A stretch of DNA of 64,000 nt, taken from Zoroaster sp. YZ-2022. Taxonomy: Eukaryota; Echinodermata; Asteroidea; Forcipulatida; Zoroasteridae. A program made the translations under genes and the position numbers. The stretch covers positions 34,879,263 through 34,943,262 of the forward strand of contig CM055828.1 in assembly GCA_029582265.1 (NCBI GenBank), written 5' to 3'. Below, one piece after another: positions 19,778-32,840 of this stretch. Under the pieces are notes generated by a model. The model was given only the letters and a program-made list of their open reading frames with translations. It searched no databases and was not told the origin of the DNA. The first letter of the stretch is position 1; the number at the start of each line of letters is the position of its first letter.

Positions 19778-22700
19778 TTCAATGAGATTCTTTATTTACA
19801 ATTCAAAAAACAAAGTCAAATTTTATAATAAAAGAATAGTAAATTAAAACAGAACATTTTGCAATTTGGAAAACATTAATACAGTTTTAAGTAAACAGAA
19901 AAGACCAAATATTCGGTACATGTAAACATGTAATAGAAACAAAAATATTTTAGTGTACAGATACAATATACTTTTTAAATACATATGAATAAAGTTAATA
20001 CTTTAACCAATATAAGTATAAAGCTCCTCAGAAAAGAGAAATACAAAGAAAGGAGAAAAGAAAGAAGAAGAGGAAAGGGTTCCAGTGCGGAGGTGCGGCA
20101 ACACGTTTTTGGCGTGAGCCGAACCACCGTGGTTCCCCTGAGGTGGGAAGCCACTGGCGTTACTGGTGTGGGCCTTATATCCACCCAGTGGCTTCCAAGG
20201 ATAAGAGAAAGAAAAGAAAAGAGGAAATCGGAAAGGAGGAGCAAATTTAGTAATTCTAACCGGGTTTAAATCAGCCATGTCAGCTTGTCACTAATGATGA
20301 TGAACAAAGTATTATTTATATTCCATTTTTTAAGAAATTCATCATCATTATTGACAAGCATAAAATAGTTGTATTCGAAAATAACTTTGTTTTTGATACG
20401 GTGAGTAAAATTAAAGAGGATCAATGAAATTAGAGTTCGGTAAAGATTGTATATGACATATTTTGTAACTGACGATAAGGTAGTTTGACAGGCGCACTGC
20501 CTCTCTATTGCGACCTTAGCACATGGGATCAAGGCCCAGTAGAGGTCAAAGTTCAGAAGTAGGTCAGGAAGAAGCCGGTGAAGAAGACTGTGGAGACAGT
20601 TGAGAAGAGGTTGAACAGAGGACACGTGATGAATAGATGGCAGATCGTCCCTTGTCTCCGCACCATCCACATGTTGAAGAGATGGCCAGGTTGAGATGAT
20701 GTAGAACTTGGGTGACGGTAGGATGTTGTGTAGTAGTTTATTGTGGGTCCCCCTCTTGGAAGTTGGGGACTGTAGATGCTATTCCATTGTATGTTTGTGT
20801 TGCTGTCCAGGACTCCGTTTTGATGCCAGTGTGATGTTTCTGTGGAAGGATGCGAGTTGAGATTTGTGTTGATGACATTGTAGATCGTTTTGGATGGTGC
20901 GGAGATGGCATTGTCCAAGTTGTTGATGATGACGTTGAGGGGACGATCTGGTTTAGATGGAACATTTTAAGCGCAGAGACAGGAGGAAAACCCCTCTCGT
21001 CGAATAGAGAGGGAACAGTCTGATGAGTATCATTGCATCGAAGAAAGCTGGTTTTGAAGAAGTCGAGAAGATGGAGGACGAGATGTGATGTACTAGAAGA
21101 GGAGATGATGTCATTGGGCTGGTGCCACGATCCGAAGTGAAGTTGAGAAGATCCTCACCAGGCCGACCCCACGTGTCGAGAGCCGCTCAGAGAGGGATAC
21201 GCCATCGTCAGTTGCATTTTGAATTAAAGGAATATTTATGGGTAAATTAATGACATGGCTGACTGAGTCGTGTATTATTTCTAACGAGCTCCAGACAACC
21301 TCCAGGCACGCATGATCTCACCATAAAAAAGAAGGTAATCCAATGTCAAAAGGGGTCTGTCTTCAAATAGAAGAGATGGAAGTCATAATTTAGTTTTTGT
21401 AGCGACGGAGGTGATTTTGAAGAAAAACAAAAGAGGAATGAGAATTACCTTTAAGGTAACGAAAGAGACGCGTTAATCTAAAGGTGAGAACTCGTGCCTG
21501 GAGGTTAACAAGGCCGAACCCCTTTGTCAGGTTTCTGATACACAATTTGCTCTTTAAGGCGGTGTCTCTTGTTGGACCAGACGAAATCAACCAGCCGCCG
21601 TTGGAGTTCACTTTAGAAATCGTCTGGCGGGCGAGTGCCGCCAGACAATGAAAGGTTTTGATGCGGCTAGCTGGTTGGCAATCAAGACTCTCCTTTAAAA
21701 GAAAGGAGGTCGAGATGCCGAACCAGCCAACGAGGACTTCGGATAATCGGTTTTACAAATAGTCCAGTTTTGTCAGTGTATGTTTTGGTGTTTCCTTGGC
21801 GAACTCCGAGGAACGACAGGCCATCGTCATTCCATGAAAAATTAAGCGGCCGGTCGCCTCGTCCGATCCAAGATCCCGCCCACAACCCCTGGATTTTCTC
21901 GTATTTAGGCGCGCGGCAGGCGCGAGCAAAGAGATCAGTGTACCTTTGATCGCGTCAAAGCCGCGTTCGGAGGTGACAAAACGGAGACATCATCTGCATA
22001 CGCAGACACCGAGCAAGAGACGTCGGCGTCGGGTATTCGGAAACCGTCGTCCCCGACTTCGCCCCTCAGGCGATTTAGAAAGGTTCAATAGTCGAGCACA
22101 GCAGTCCCGAGGTGGGCAGCTCCTGACGGATGCCCTTCTCAACGGAGAACCGTCAGAGAACCGCAGATTTGACCAAACTCTCGGAACCGCTGTACAGGAT
22201 TTTTATGTAGTCGAGGAAACGGTCTCCGAAGCCCATAGCTCTCATGGTGTCGAAGAGGTAGTCGCGATCAACTTTATCGAACGCTTTTTTGCTGATCGAG
22301 GTTGACCACGGCTAAAGGACATCATTTTCATTGGCATATTCGATGATGTCCCTTATCAGACCTACGTTGTCATGGATTGAACGTCCAGGACGCAGTAGGT
22401 CTGATCCTCACCTACGACGCTGCTGATGCACTCTTTCAGTCTGTTAGCGAGCAACCTTGCAAGGATTTTGTAATCATTGTTTAGAAAGGGAGATTGGCCG
22501 CCAATTGGCTTATGTCGGCCAGATCTCCTTCTTGCAAAAGAGTAATTACCGCCCTCCTGAACGAACGAGGAAGCCCGCCGGTGAGAAAAGAGTAATTTAA
22601 AACAGAAAGTAGGTCGTTTTTAGAATATTCCAAAAGTTTGATAAATTCACCGGACAGGCCGTCCAGGCCAGGCGTTTTATCCTTGCTAAGTTGGCCAACA

Positions 22701-25700
22701 GCTATTTCTAATTCCTCTAGAGACAGAGGACGCTCCAGGTCCTCTGCCTCTACAGGATCAAGACGAGGCAGGTCCCTTAAAATGTTTTCGCGGCGCCCTC
22801 ATCGGTCGAGTTTTTAGAATAGAGGTTTTTGTAGAAATTTGATACATGATTTTTTATGACAGAGATATTTTGAGTAATTTCTCCAGAATCCAAACGGATT
22901 CTGGAGATAGTTTTAGAACGGGATTTAGATTTTTCAAGATTAAAAAGTAAGAAGAGGAGGTATCGACCTCGCTGACATGTTTGAATCTCGACCTGATAAG
23001 GGCGCCCTGCGCTCGATTTTTTAAGATAGAATTAAGTTTTTCTTTTGTTCTAAGAGGACCTGCCTGGTCTCCGGTGTGATTTCCGGCGCAGACTGAAGGT
23101 CGTCAATAGTCCGATTTATTTAAAAAGAGCTTCGCGTTTCTCGGAAGCAATTTTTTTTAGAAAACATTTGAGTAATTATTTTGATGTGGACTGCCAAAGT
23201 CCCACCAAGAATTTAAATTGGGGAAATCGGACTGTTTTTGACGCCATTCTCCCCAGAAACAAGTTATAATTTGTTTGTATGCTTTCATCCTGAAGAATTG
23301 AATTATTAAATGCCAGTAGGCGCTACCGGAAATTAGCCGAGGGTAGTTGAATTTTAAAGAAATAGCGGAGTGATCAGAAAGAACAGGGTGTTATTTTGCA
23401 CGAATGAATAGAGGATAACATATCAGGATGAAGATACAAACGATCTAACCTGGCTTTGGAAACACCACAATCCCTGGAAGGGTTATTCCAGCCAGGCAAA
23501 ATTGTTGTTTCTGGGATTCAGTCTACGCCAAACATCACACAGAGAGAGTCATAACAGTTTTGAGAGCTGCTGCGACTCTGGATCTACGCTCGGTGGGCGC
23601 ATGCAGACGGTCCAATGCAGGATTTTCCGTGCAGTTAAAGTCACCTCCGACCACAACGACACCGTCACTGTCACAAGAGGATAAATGTTTAGAGAAAGAA
23701 TTAAAGACTTTAAAAGCAAGAGAGTCGCTCTGGGGTACTAAAATTATAAATGTGGAAAAAGAGTTTCATTGGATTTAGTTTTTGTATAAAGAAGATGTCC
23801 TGGAAAAATGTTAAGATTTGAAATAATTTCTAAATTTTTATTATTAACGAGTGTAGTTACCCCAGAGCCATAAGAGTTGGAAGGGGAAGAGATAGGAGTA
23901 AAGGGCCATAGGCTCCAGCAGGAGCTTATTTCCGTAAGGTTATAAGTCCTGCAGGAGCACTATGTCGGAAAAGGGAAAGAAATTTTCAAAATAAGCATGT
24001 ATGGCGGCATTTTGGTTGGCATTGAACAGCCGCCTGTGTTCAGGGAAATCAGTGACAGTGTAACACGACCAAACTAATCAAGACTCTCATAAAAGAAAAA
24101 GCAAAAGAAAATCATTTATCTAAAGTCTTGATCAGCTTGGTTACGCGTTGTTGTAGGCCTCTGTTGAGGGTGGGTTGCTGCGTAGCGGTTTGAGTTGTTT
24201 GACAAGTCCGGGCACATTAGCAGTGAATCTCTTGGCCACCTCGATAGGTTTTTCGATTTTTATGGAGGCCAAGAAATTCATGAGCTCTTCAGAAGACAGA
24301 GGACCTTTTGTGTTGGAAAGGCAATCAGGCACCGCCTCGTCTTCGGTAGTCTGACTGTCTTCCCACATGTCATCTTGGTCGTTCGTCGACGAGGCCGGGG
24401 TGGAGACAAGGAGGATTGTGAATTAAGGACTTGGTTAAGGACTTGGTGATGGAAGGAGTCGACTGTCATGGCATCGCCACCTTCTTCACAAGTTTACGTG
24501 GAGGAGAGGGTGTTTTTAGAGAGTGAGAACTGAAGTATTTGTAGGAGGGGATTGAGTGGAAGATTTCCTTTTGAGACGACATCAGAAAAAAGTCTAGATG
24601 GTGGAGGTGGCGATCCCCAGACAGAGCAACCGGGTTTTGGATGGGGTGGATAGGTTGAAGGGCGGAAGAAGGTTGGGAGGGGAAAGGGAGTGGTGGGAGT
24701 GGTGAGGGGAAGGGAGGATGGGGCCGCGGATGACGCAGGGGCCACGGACGGCGCAGGAGCCTCAGACGCCGGAGAAACTGCGGGCAAAGGCCCCACAGAC
24801 CCCGCCGAGCCGCCCGCACGAGCCGAGCCTCCCGCCCCGGACGAGGGCCCAACCTGTTGGGCTCCCGCCGGAACGAGAGGCCGACGCTGACCCCGCACCA
24901 GCACATGAGGCACTTCCAGTTGAAGCACCCCCGACACCGGCGCGGCATGTCCAGCCTTCGCACAGGCGGCCCGACAGGGCCCGAGGGCCCCAGAACCCGC
25001 AGCGGTCCGAACACCCGAGGGTCTCTGCACGATCCGCATCCCCTACGGAATCCAGCGGACCAGGTTTTTGGAGACTTTAGGTGGGTGTTTAGGATCGGAT
25101 TTTTTTTGGTTAGTGGGTTATGGACGAAGGTGGGTGGTGGGTTTAAAGATTGGTCTCGTTTTGTCAATGTCATCGGTTCCCTGTTTCTTACAAGCACGGC
25201 TAATGTGGCCGTACTCACCGCATGAACAACGTACTGACTCCGTCGACAGAAACACGCGATAATGTGTGCTAAATACAAGATATTTATGTGCTCAGGCGGA
25301 GTGACGTTCGGTTTAAGAAGAACATGCACTTGCCGCCTGAACGACACATGATATGTGACAGATGTTTTCCTTGAAACCCAGGAATGGACCTTACCTCAGA
25401 CACCACTTTGCAGAAAGATGACAGGTTGTGTATCAGTACCGTGTTCGGGATCTCTGGATAAACATTAGAAAGCGTGAACCGGGTGGTTGGCTGGACCAGT
25501 GGGTTGAGCTCGATGAAGCTGCCATCGTGGGTCAGTCCGTTTTGGACAGCTCGACGACAGCCTCCTCGAGCTCAGATATGCTGCTATTCGACCGTTGGAA
25601 ATCCTGGAAGCTGATAACACTTGTGCATTTGAAATTTGGTTAACCAGTGAAATGAGATCTTGGCGTACGGAGACTGTGTCCAGCGCTTTGAACACGATTC

Positions 25701-26007
25701 CATTGTCCCTGGTAAGTGGGTTACCAGGAACAATAGAAACGCGTTCACCACCTTGCTCACACTTGGCTGATTTTCAATAGGTTGCGCCTGACTGGCCATG
25801 TGAAGACCAGCCAAAGCACCAAAAACGACAAAAATTTGAAAAAGAACCCAGAAAAACACGAAAACAGTTAAACCTGACAATTTGAAATTCGCCCTGTATG
25901 ATGTATGAACAATAAGAGTAAGATTAATATAAAATTTGTAACCGTAAGATGCGTAAATCTCACAAAAATCTACTGTTTCCTGGAGCTCGATAAATACACG
26001 ACCTACC

Positions 26008-26048
<41 letters not shown>

Positions 26049-26181
26049 AGGGGAGAACGCACTCCCATTCCCACAGTGTGCAGGATAAACATAAGGAGGT
26101 GACCTACTTAGTACTGTACTGAAAAAAAATTGTTTTTGATTATCAGTCCCCCCCCTAAAAAATGTTCTGGATCCGCCCATG
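19651..26181 (-). mobile_element. Decayed Tx1/L1-type LINE framed by inverted repeats
   Basis: The body reads on the minus strand. ORF1 begins near 25799 (MASQAQPIENQ) and contains a CCHC zinc-knuckle region near 25200-25230, then a Pro/Ala-rich segment. ORF2 follows with an AP-endonuclease signature (VVVGGDFNC near 23640, SKARLDRLYLHPD near 23430), reverse transcriptase blocks (DKTPGLDGLSGEFIKLLEY near 22670; NDYKILARLLANRL near 22460; VVNLDQQKAFDKVDRDYLF near 22280; AYADDVSV near 21990) and a C-terminal HLFITCP motif near 20620. Many frameshifts and stops show it is dead. The whole is framed by CATTGGCGGATCCAG (19651-19665) and its inverse, CTGGATCCGCCCATG (26167-26181), with AGTAC directly outside both. 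GA-rich microsatellites lie near each end. A LINE does not normally have inverted ends, so it probably landed inside a hAT-like MITE. Confidence 0.8.
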
Positions 26182-26189
26182 AGTACCTC

Positions 26190-28192
26190 AGATAATATTA
26201 TTTCGAAGGCAGATTGACACCATCATCAGCTTTACACCAAGTACGTAGCCCCTATCTCCTTTAAACTCAATAATTAGTTTTTTGCAATACCAATCCTATA
26301 CTTGTTGACCCTGACCTATAGTCTGTTACCTCTAAGCCTCGTAAAAACTAGGGTGTTAAAATGCCAATGGGAAATTTAACTCGTTCAATATGAACACCAC
26401 TGCATGGTGATGTTTTAAATACCATATAGTTTTTGCAGTTAAATATCAGGCCATTGAGGAACTGGTGACTTTTATAAAGGAACCATATCCAACAAAGAGC
26501 TAATGAAAATGAAACATGTTCTGATTTCCTGTTACCTTTCACCGGCTTCTCGTGACAAAACAAATGTTGGAAATTCCCCAAATGACGTCGCACGGGATCT
26601 GGGGTGGATGCTTGGTTAATAAAGGGAAGGTACAGTATTAATCTAACGTGTATTGATTTTTTGGTCAACTAAATTAGCCAAAGAGCCTCTGGCTTTGATT
26701 ATACTCTCCTCTTTGTCACACTTTGACACTGTAAGTGACTTGGTATTTATACCAGGGCGACACCATAGCAGGCAATATGTACCAGTTTTTACATTTTGGA
26801 CTTTACATAACAATAAGTTTGAATGAAACAAATTTGAGATGAAACTAAAAATAGGAAAATAAAGAATTTTTCTGCCGATATCATCTCAAAATGTAATATT
26901 TTATGTTATCTGTTATTGACATAGCCACTCAGTTTGACGTTGGGGTTGTTTTGTAAACAAACTATGTCACATAATTTTTATTGTCGCTATTACAACGCTG
27001 GACAATATAATGACCAGAAGTCTGTTTTAGGTAATAGACTTGTGATATGACACAATGCAAAAAGGTGGCTAGGTCTATACACTGGGGTGTTATAAAATAC
27101 ACCAGTGGTGTTTATATTGGGAAACTCGCCCAATACAAACACCATGGAAGAATACAGTTATTAACACCACTGGTGTTAGTTTAACACCCAGGGTCCATTT
27201 ATGGGATGATCCTCCAGCAGTCTACTTAAGCAGCAGCATTTTCCAGAGTCCGGCATTCTCCTGAGGACGATCAGAGCATACTGATCGAAACGTCGAGTTG
27301 TACCTCCAGTTCTTTTCAGAACTAATTACTACTCAATTGAGATTCCACATGGTGTCACCGCAATTAGTCTTACTTATCATCCTCACCATGCAAAGCTACA
27401 AGTTTTACCCAGGGTTTTGATTGGTATGGAAGCTAGAGGCAGTTTGGCTAATAACATACTATATAATGTTGCGCCACCAGTCGGCATAAACCCTTTTCAT
27501 TGGAATATTTTCACAGTTTAATTTAAATAAAAAAATACAACTCTTCACGCAATCAGGGTATTTGTTTCACAAACATCTTCCATTTCAGGGAGCGACTTCT
27601 TTCATACAATTGTAGGCCTATACTTTATACACTGAGTGTAAAATAAATGTTTACAGTACCGCAACCGCCTTTAATCTCTACTCTGATCAGGGATTGTGAT
27701 ACTGAACTTTATGATTTCAGTGACAAAGTTATTTGGATGTCCACTTGACCACAAAGAAATGACTTGACAAATACCGCAGATGCGTACATAGAAAAGCACG
27801 TACGTTTACTATGGTCTGTAATTATACATACCGGATTGGTGTATAGCGTCCCAACTGGATATACAAATAGTATTAGGGAACTACTTTGAATCATCATTTT
27901 GTACTGCATCGTCACCACCTGATTCGTGCAGAGTGGTTCAATGTTCTATGCAACTACAGACGAATAATCAAATAGGATTTTTAGTAAACTTTCAGGTAAT
28001 CAGATTAATCATTAATTTTGTGTGATTTAAAGCAATGTCACTGTACTATTTGTAATTAAAAATGATAATAAAATCAAATTAAAACGAAATTGATCACAGT
28101 TTCCAGATAATAAGAAAATTGATGTTAAGTTGATGATGCTATCAAACATTCATTGAAATCTAGTGTCTGAAGGGTTATGATTCGAGGAAAAA
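26190..28192. other. Intergenic, MITE remnants, no gene
   Basis: Mostly AT-rich. Around 27075-27200 inverted copies of AACACCACTGGTGTT and CCAATACAAACACC form a small fold-back. A possible exon-like strip on the minus strand ending CCAATCCG|GTATGT (about 27830) has no recognisable product. I see no complete gene. Confidence 0.4.
27225..27405 (+). repeat. Hairpin-bearing dispersed repeat, copy 2
   Basis: CTGAGGA is followed by a 7-bp stem (CGATCAG/CTGATCG) with loop AGCATA, then AAACGTCGAG. Downstream are CAGAACTAATTACTACTCAA, CACATGGTGTCACCGC and CACCATGCAAAGCTACAAGT. The same order occurs at 52725-52870 and, diverged, in each arm of the 16.8-kb palindrome. Confidence 0.75.
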
Positions 28193-28307
28193 TTAAAGGG
28201 GCCAATTTCGTCACGATCAGAGCAGACATTCAACAGGGCATGAAATCGGGGATCTAGTTTAAGTTGAACACAGTGACTGAAAATTACTGACTCATTTATA
28301 TATAACA

Positions 28308-29523
<1,216 letters not shown>

Positions 29524-32360
29524 GCCGAGCACGGATCCTTGGGGTACAGAATAGTCAAGAATAACAGGCTCGGAGATAGCGTTACCAATACAAACATGCT
29601 GAGACCTATTTAAAAGGTAGGACCTACACCAATCCAGGGCTGTGTCATGTATTCCAAGATGATATTGAAGGCGGCAGAGTGAGGCGGATTTTGTGATCGA
29701 CCGTGTCAAAAGAGGCGCTTAAGTCTAACAAAACTAATGCAGTGATTTTTCCATCATCCATGGCAGATACAATGTCATTGTTGACGCGGAGAAGAGCAGT
29801 TTCCGTTCCATGAAATGGTTTATAGGCTGACTGAAATGTGTCCGACAGGTTATTAGCACGAACATGGTCAGAGATCCGTGATGAAACAACTCGCTCGATT
29901 GTTTTTCCAAGGTACTTTAAATTCGCTACCGGTCGGTAATTTTTGAAAACTTCCTTGTCCAAATTGGGTTTTTTCAGCAGTGGTTTAACATGAGCAACCT
30001 TCTGGCTATCAGGGAAACAACTGGAAGAAAGAGATCTGTTTACAATAATTGTGATATACTTAGCAAATACATCAATATTTTGTTTTATTAGCGAAGTTGG
30101 CACTGGATCAAGGTCACATGATTTTGATGGCGATTTCATAATGAGTTTCTTGATCTCCGTAACACTAGTAGGCTCAAACATAGACAGTCTACATTGTGGA
30201 TCCTTGCGTGACGGTGTTTGTGATAGAATGGCAGGTGCTGGGGGAAAAGAACGACGGATATTCTCAATTTTTGTGACAAAAAAGTCTGAAAATGCATTTG
30301 CGAGGTCCTGATCGGAGTGTGTAGATGGAAGCACTGGAGTTTTGGGTTTATGAAGCAGCTTTTCAACAATGTTAAAGAGTTTTTTCTGATCGCCAGAGCT
30401 CTCTTCCACAAGAGATGAGTAGTGAGTTATTTTTGCCTGGTTAATCATGTTCTTCACAATATCACGTTGGTTACAGTATTCTTGCCGATGTACTCCAAGT
30501 TTCCCATTGTCACGTCATTTTCGCTCAAGTTGACGGCGGATTTTCCTTGCAGCACGAATATCATCATTGGACCAGGGGAATTCAGATTGTAGTTTAACAG
30601 TTCGAGTTTTTTGCGGAGCATGATCGTCCAAGATGTTACGGACAGTAGATTCAAATAGATTGACACAAGAATCCAGCTCACCATATTCAAGGTTTACATT
30701 TTCCAGTTGAGATTCAATATCATGACATAAATCTTTAATATTTACATTTTTCCAGTGGCGAGTAGTTACAGAAATGGTAGGTATAAGAGGTTTTTTAAGG
30801 TTCATATCTCTCATGATTGCATAATGATCAGATAAGTCGGGATGGATAGTTATATTCGAGATGAGAGATGAAGTATTTTCACGCGTTATCATGAGGTCAA
30901 GACAGTGACCATATCGATGAGTGGGTGCTGTGATATGCTGGATAAGTCCATGAGCAGAGCAGATCTTTAAACTGATTTGCATAATTGTTTGAAGTGATGT
31001 CCATATGAATGTTAAAATCGCCGGTTAAAATAATGTCAGATGGGTGCAAGAGATAATCCACAATTAATTTCTCAAATTCCTGCAGAAAAATTGAGAAATT
31101 TACATGTTTACCATCAACATCCCTTTCTGGTCGATATATATTAACAAGGCGAACGGATCTAGAGTTGCACGTTACCTCAGCATGCAGAGATTCAAATGTT
31201 AGGTAGTCAATGTTAACATTTTTCATACTGACAAATAAACTGGACCTAAAGAGAAGTGCAACCCCTCCACCGGTCTTTTTTGGTCTGGGGATATGATGGA
31301 GAGAGTAGCCAGCAGGAGTGCACTCGCGGGGTAGCAAGTCATCATCAGGTTTAAACCATGTCTCGGATATAGCAACAAGATCCAAATTATTTTGAAGTAC
31401 AAAGTCAACAAATTCATCCGATTTGTTACATATGGATTGAGTATTCAAGACACAGAGCTGAAGTTTAGACTCATCATGAACATTTGGAGTTGAAGTTATG
31501 CCAATGTCGCTTGTTGATGTGGTTGAGTTCACTGCTGGGGGTTGGTAAGGCTGGAGTGCTAGTTGTGTAAGTCTGTCCATTCTACGGCGACCAGCTTTTT
31601 TACCTCTATGTGTGCGGCGGTATGTTTGGGGTTGATTAGCAAGTATTCCAAGACAGTTCAATTGACTCAATGCTGAATAAGATAAAGCTACATCAGTACA
31701 TGGAGCATTGCGAAGATTGAGTAGTTCATTGCGGCTGTAGGAAATTTTATGGAGCTGAGTGGCGTTTCAGTGTTTCAGGTCCAGGGTTTGGGTTTATGTC
31801 ACCAGAAATTAAGAGTTCCAGGTGAAAAGTGGCAGATGAATTATTATAATATGATATAGGACAACTCAAAAATTTAAGATGGCGGATTTGTTGTTTTTTA
31901 TGTAGTGTACAAGCTGTAGGTTGCATGCTGTAGCCATATTCTAAAGATGAGTCATTGAGACACAATGGTCCGGATAGCAGGAGTAGAATAAACAGAATGT
32001 AGACCTCCATTGTCTAATCACAAAGTTGTTGATCCAAACAAAAGGCTTGTGGTCAAGCTACAGGTTATAATTTAAGTCAGGGTTGACTGCACAAATAAAA
32101 TGAAGATACAAGATGTGTAATACTACACAGTAAAATGTTACAGCAGAGACAGAAAAATACAACAGTTTTTTCATTTATTATAAGAAAACAAATGTACCAA
32201 TACTCACATAAAACGTCCAGTAGATTCCAGGTGTAATAAGAAATCCACTAGTATAAAAATGAAGACAAACTTGTAGCTACAAAACACTTATTTAGCACAA
32301 AGACTATAGAGAGCTGTTTTGAGTGGCTGCTTGTTAGGCGCTCATTCACTCACTCTCAGT
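29524..32360 (-). mobile_element. CR1/L2-type LINE, 3' part lost, 2A-like N terminus
   Basis: The minus strand encodes, from 32010 leftward, a hydrophobic start (MEVYILFILLLLSG), then ISGDINPNPGP. After a single-base frameshift at the following stop it continues KISYSRNELLNLRNAP. An AP-endonuclease follows (LCVLNTQSICNKSDE; LVAISETWF; DIILTGDFNIH near 31020), then a frame change near 30970 and HRYGHCLDLMITR and DLSDHYAI. The reverse transcriptase starts around 30200 (KSCDLDPVPTSLIK; LLKKPNLDKEVFKNYRPVA; ALVLLDLSASFDTVDH) and shifts frame near 29690. It is cut off at SVPQGSVLGP, exactly where the Penelope-like sequence begins. All frames have lesions, so the copy is dead. Confidence 0.85.
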
Positions 32361-32460
32361 GGAGTATTATTTTCAGTCACTGAGTTAATCTAACACTCCG
32401 ATTCCATGCCCTGTTGATCGTGACGATACTGTCCCTTTAATAAAATAACTTCCGACTTGC

Positions 32461-32834
32461 ATTTTGAACTTCTTCATATGACGAAACCTTCACGTTGAAA
32501 TGAATACAAACATTCTAAATGTATTGTAATATCAATAAGTTAAGTTTCCATCCGGCAACTTTGATTTAAAACATAAAATAACATGTTCAGTTTTTCGTTG
32601 TTTTCTGAAAAAACCGTGAGCATCTATATTGCGATGAAACTTTCACAGATTAGTTTACGATAAATTACTTGAAAACTAGATGATCGGAATGAACGTACCA
32701 TCCATAAAACCAATGTTGTACCTTCCCTATTGTTTCTTTAAACTCTCTAGTCAATCGTTGACATCCAGAAGGATCAATATCTGTCTTGGAAAGTCTTACA
32801 ATTGTATAAACCCATGAACATTATCTTCTTTTAG
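32461..32834. other. 5' flank of the transporter gene with MITE fragment
   Basis: Around 32636-32732 are GATGAAACTTTCACAGATTA and ACCAATGTTGTACCTTCCCT, a copy of the MITE from which the 0.5-3.1 kb satellite appears to derive. A splice acceptor (TCTTTTAG, ending 32834) precedes the transporter's start exon, so at least one untranslated exon lies upstream and was not identified. Confidence 0.5.
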
Positions 32835-32840
32835 GAACAG

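Noticed and set aside
21946..22305. 119-residue plus-strand frame
   Set aside because: Antisense of the Tx1-type LINE reverse transcriptase region.
24466..25347. 293-residue minus-strand frame, Pro/Arg-rich
   Set aside because: Decayed ORF1 of the LINE in mixed frames, not a host gene.
26348..26668. 106-residue minus-strand frame
   Set aside because: No family match, no splice context, and repeat-like surroundings.
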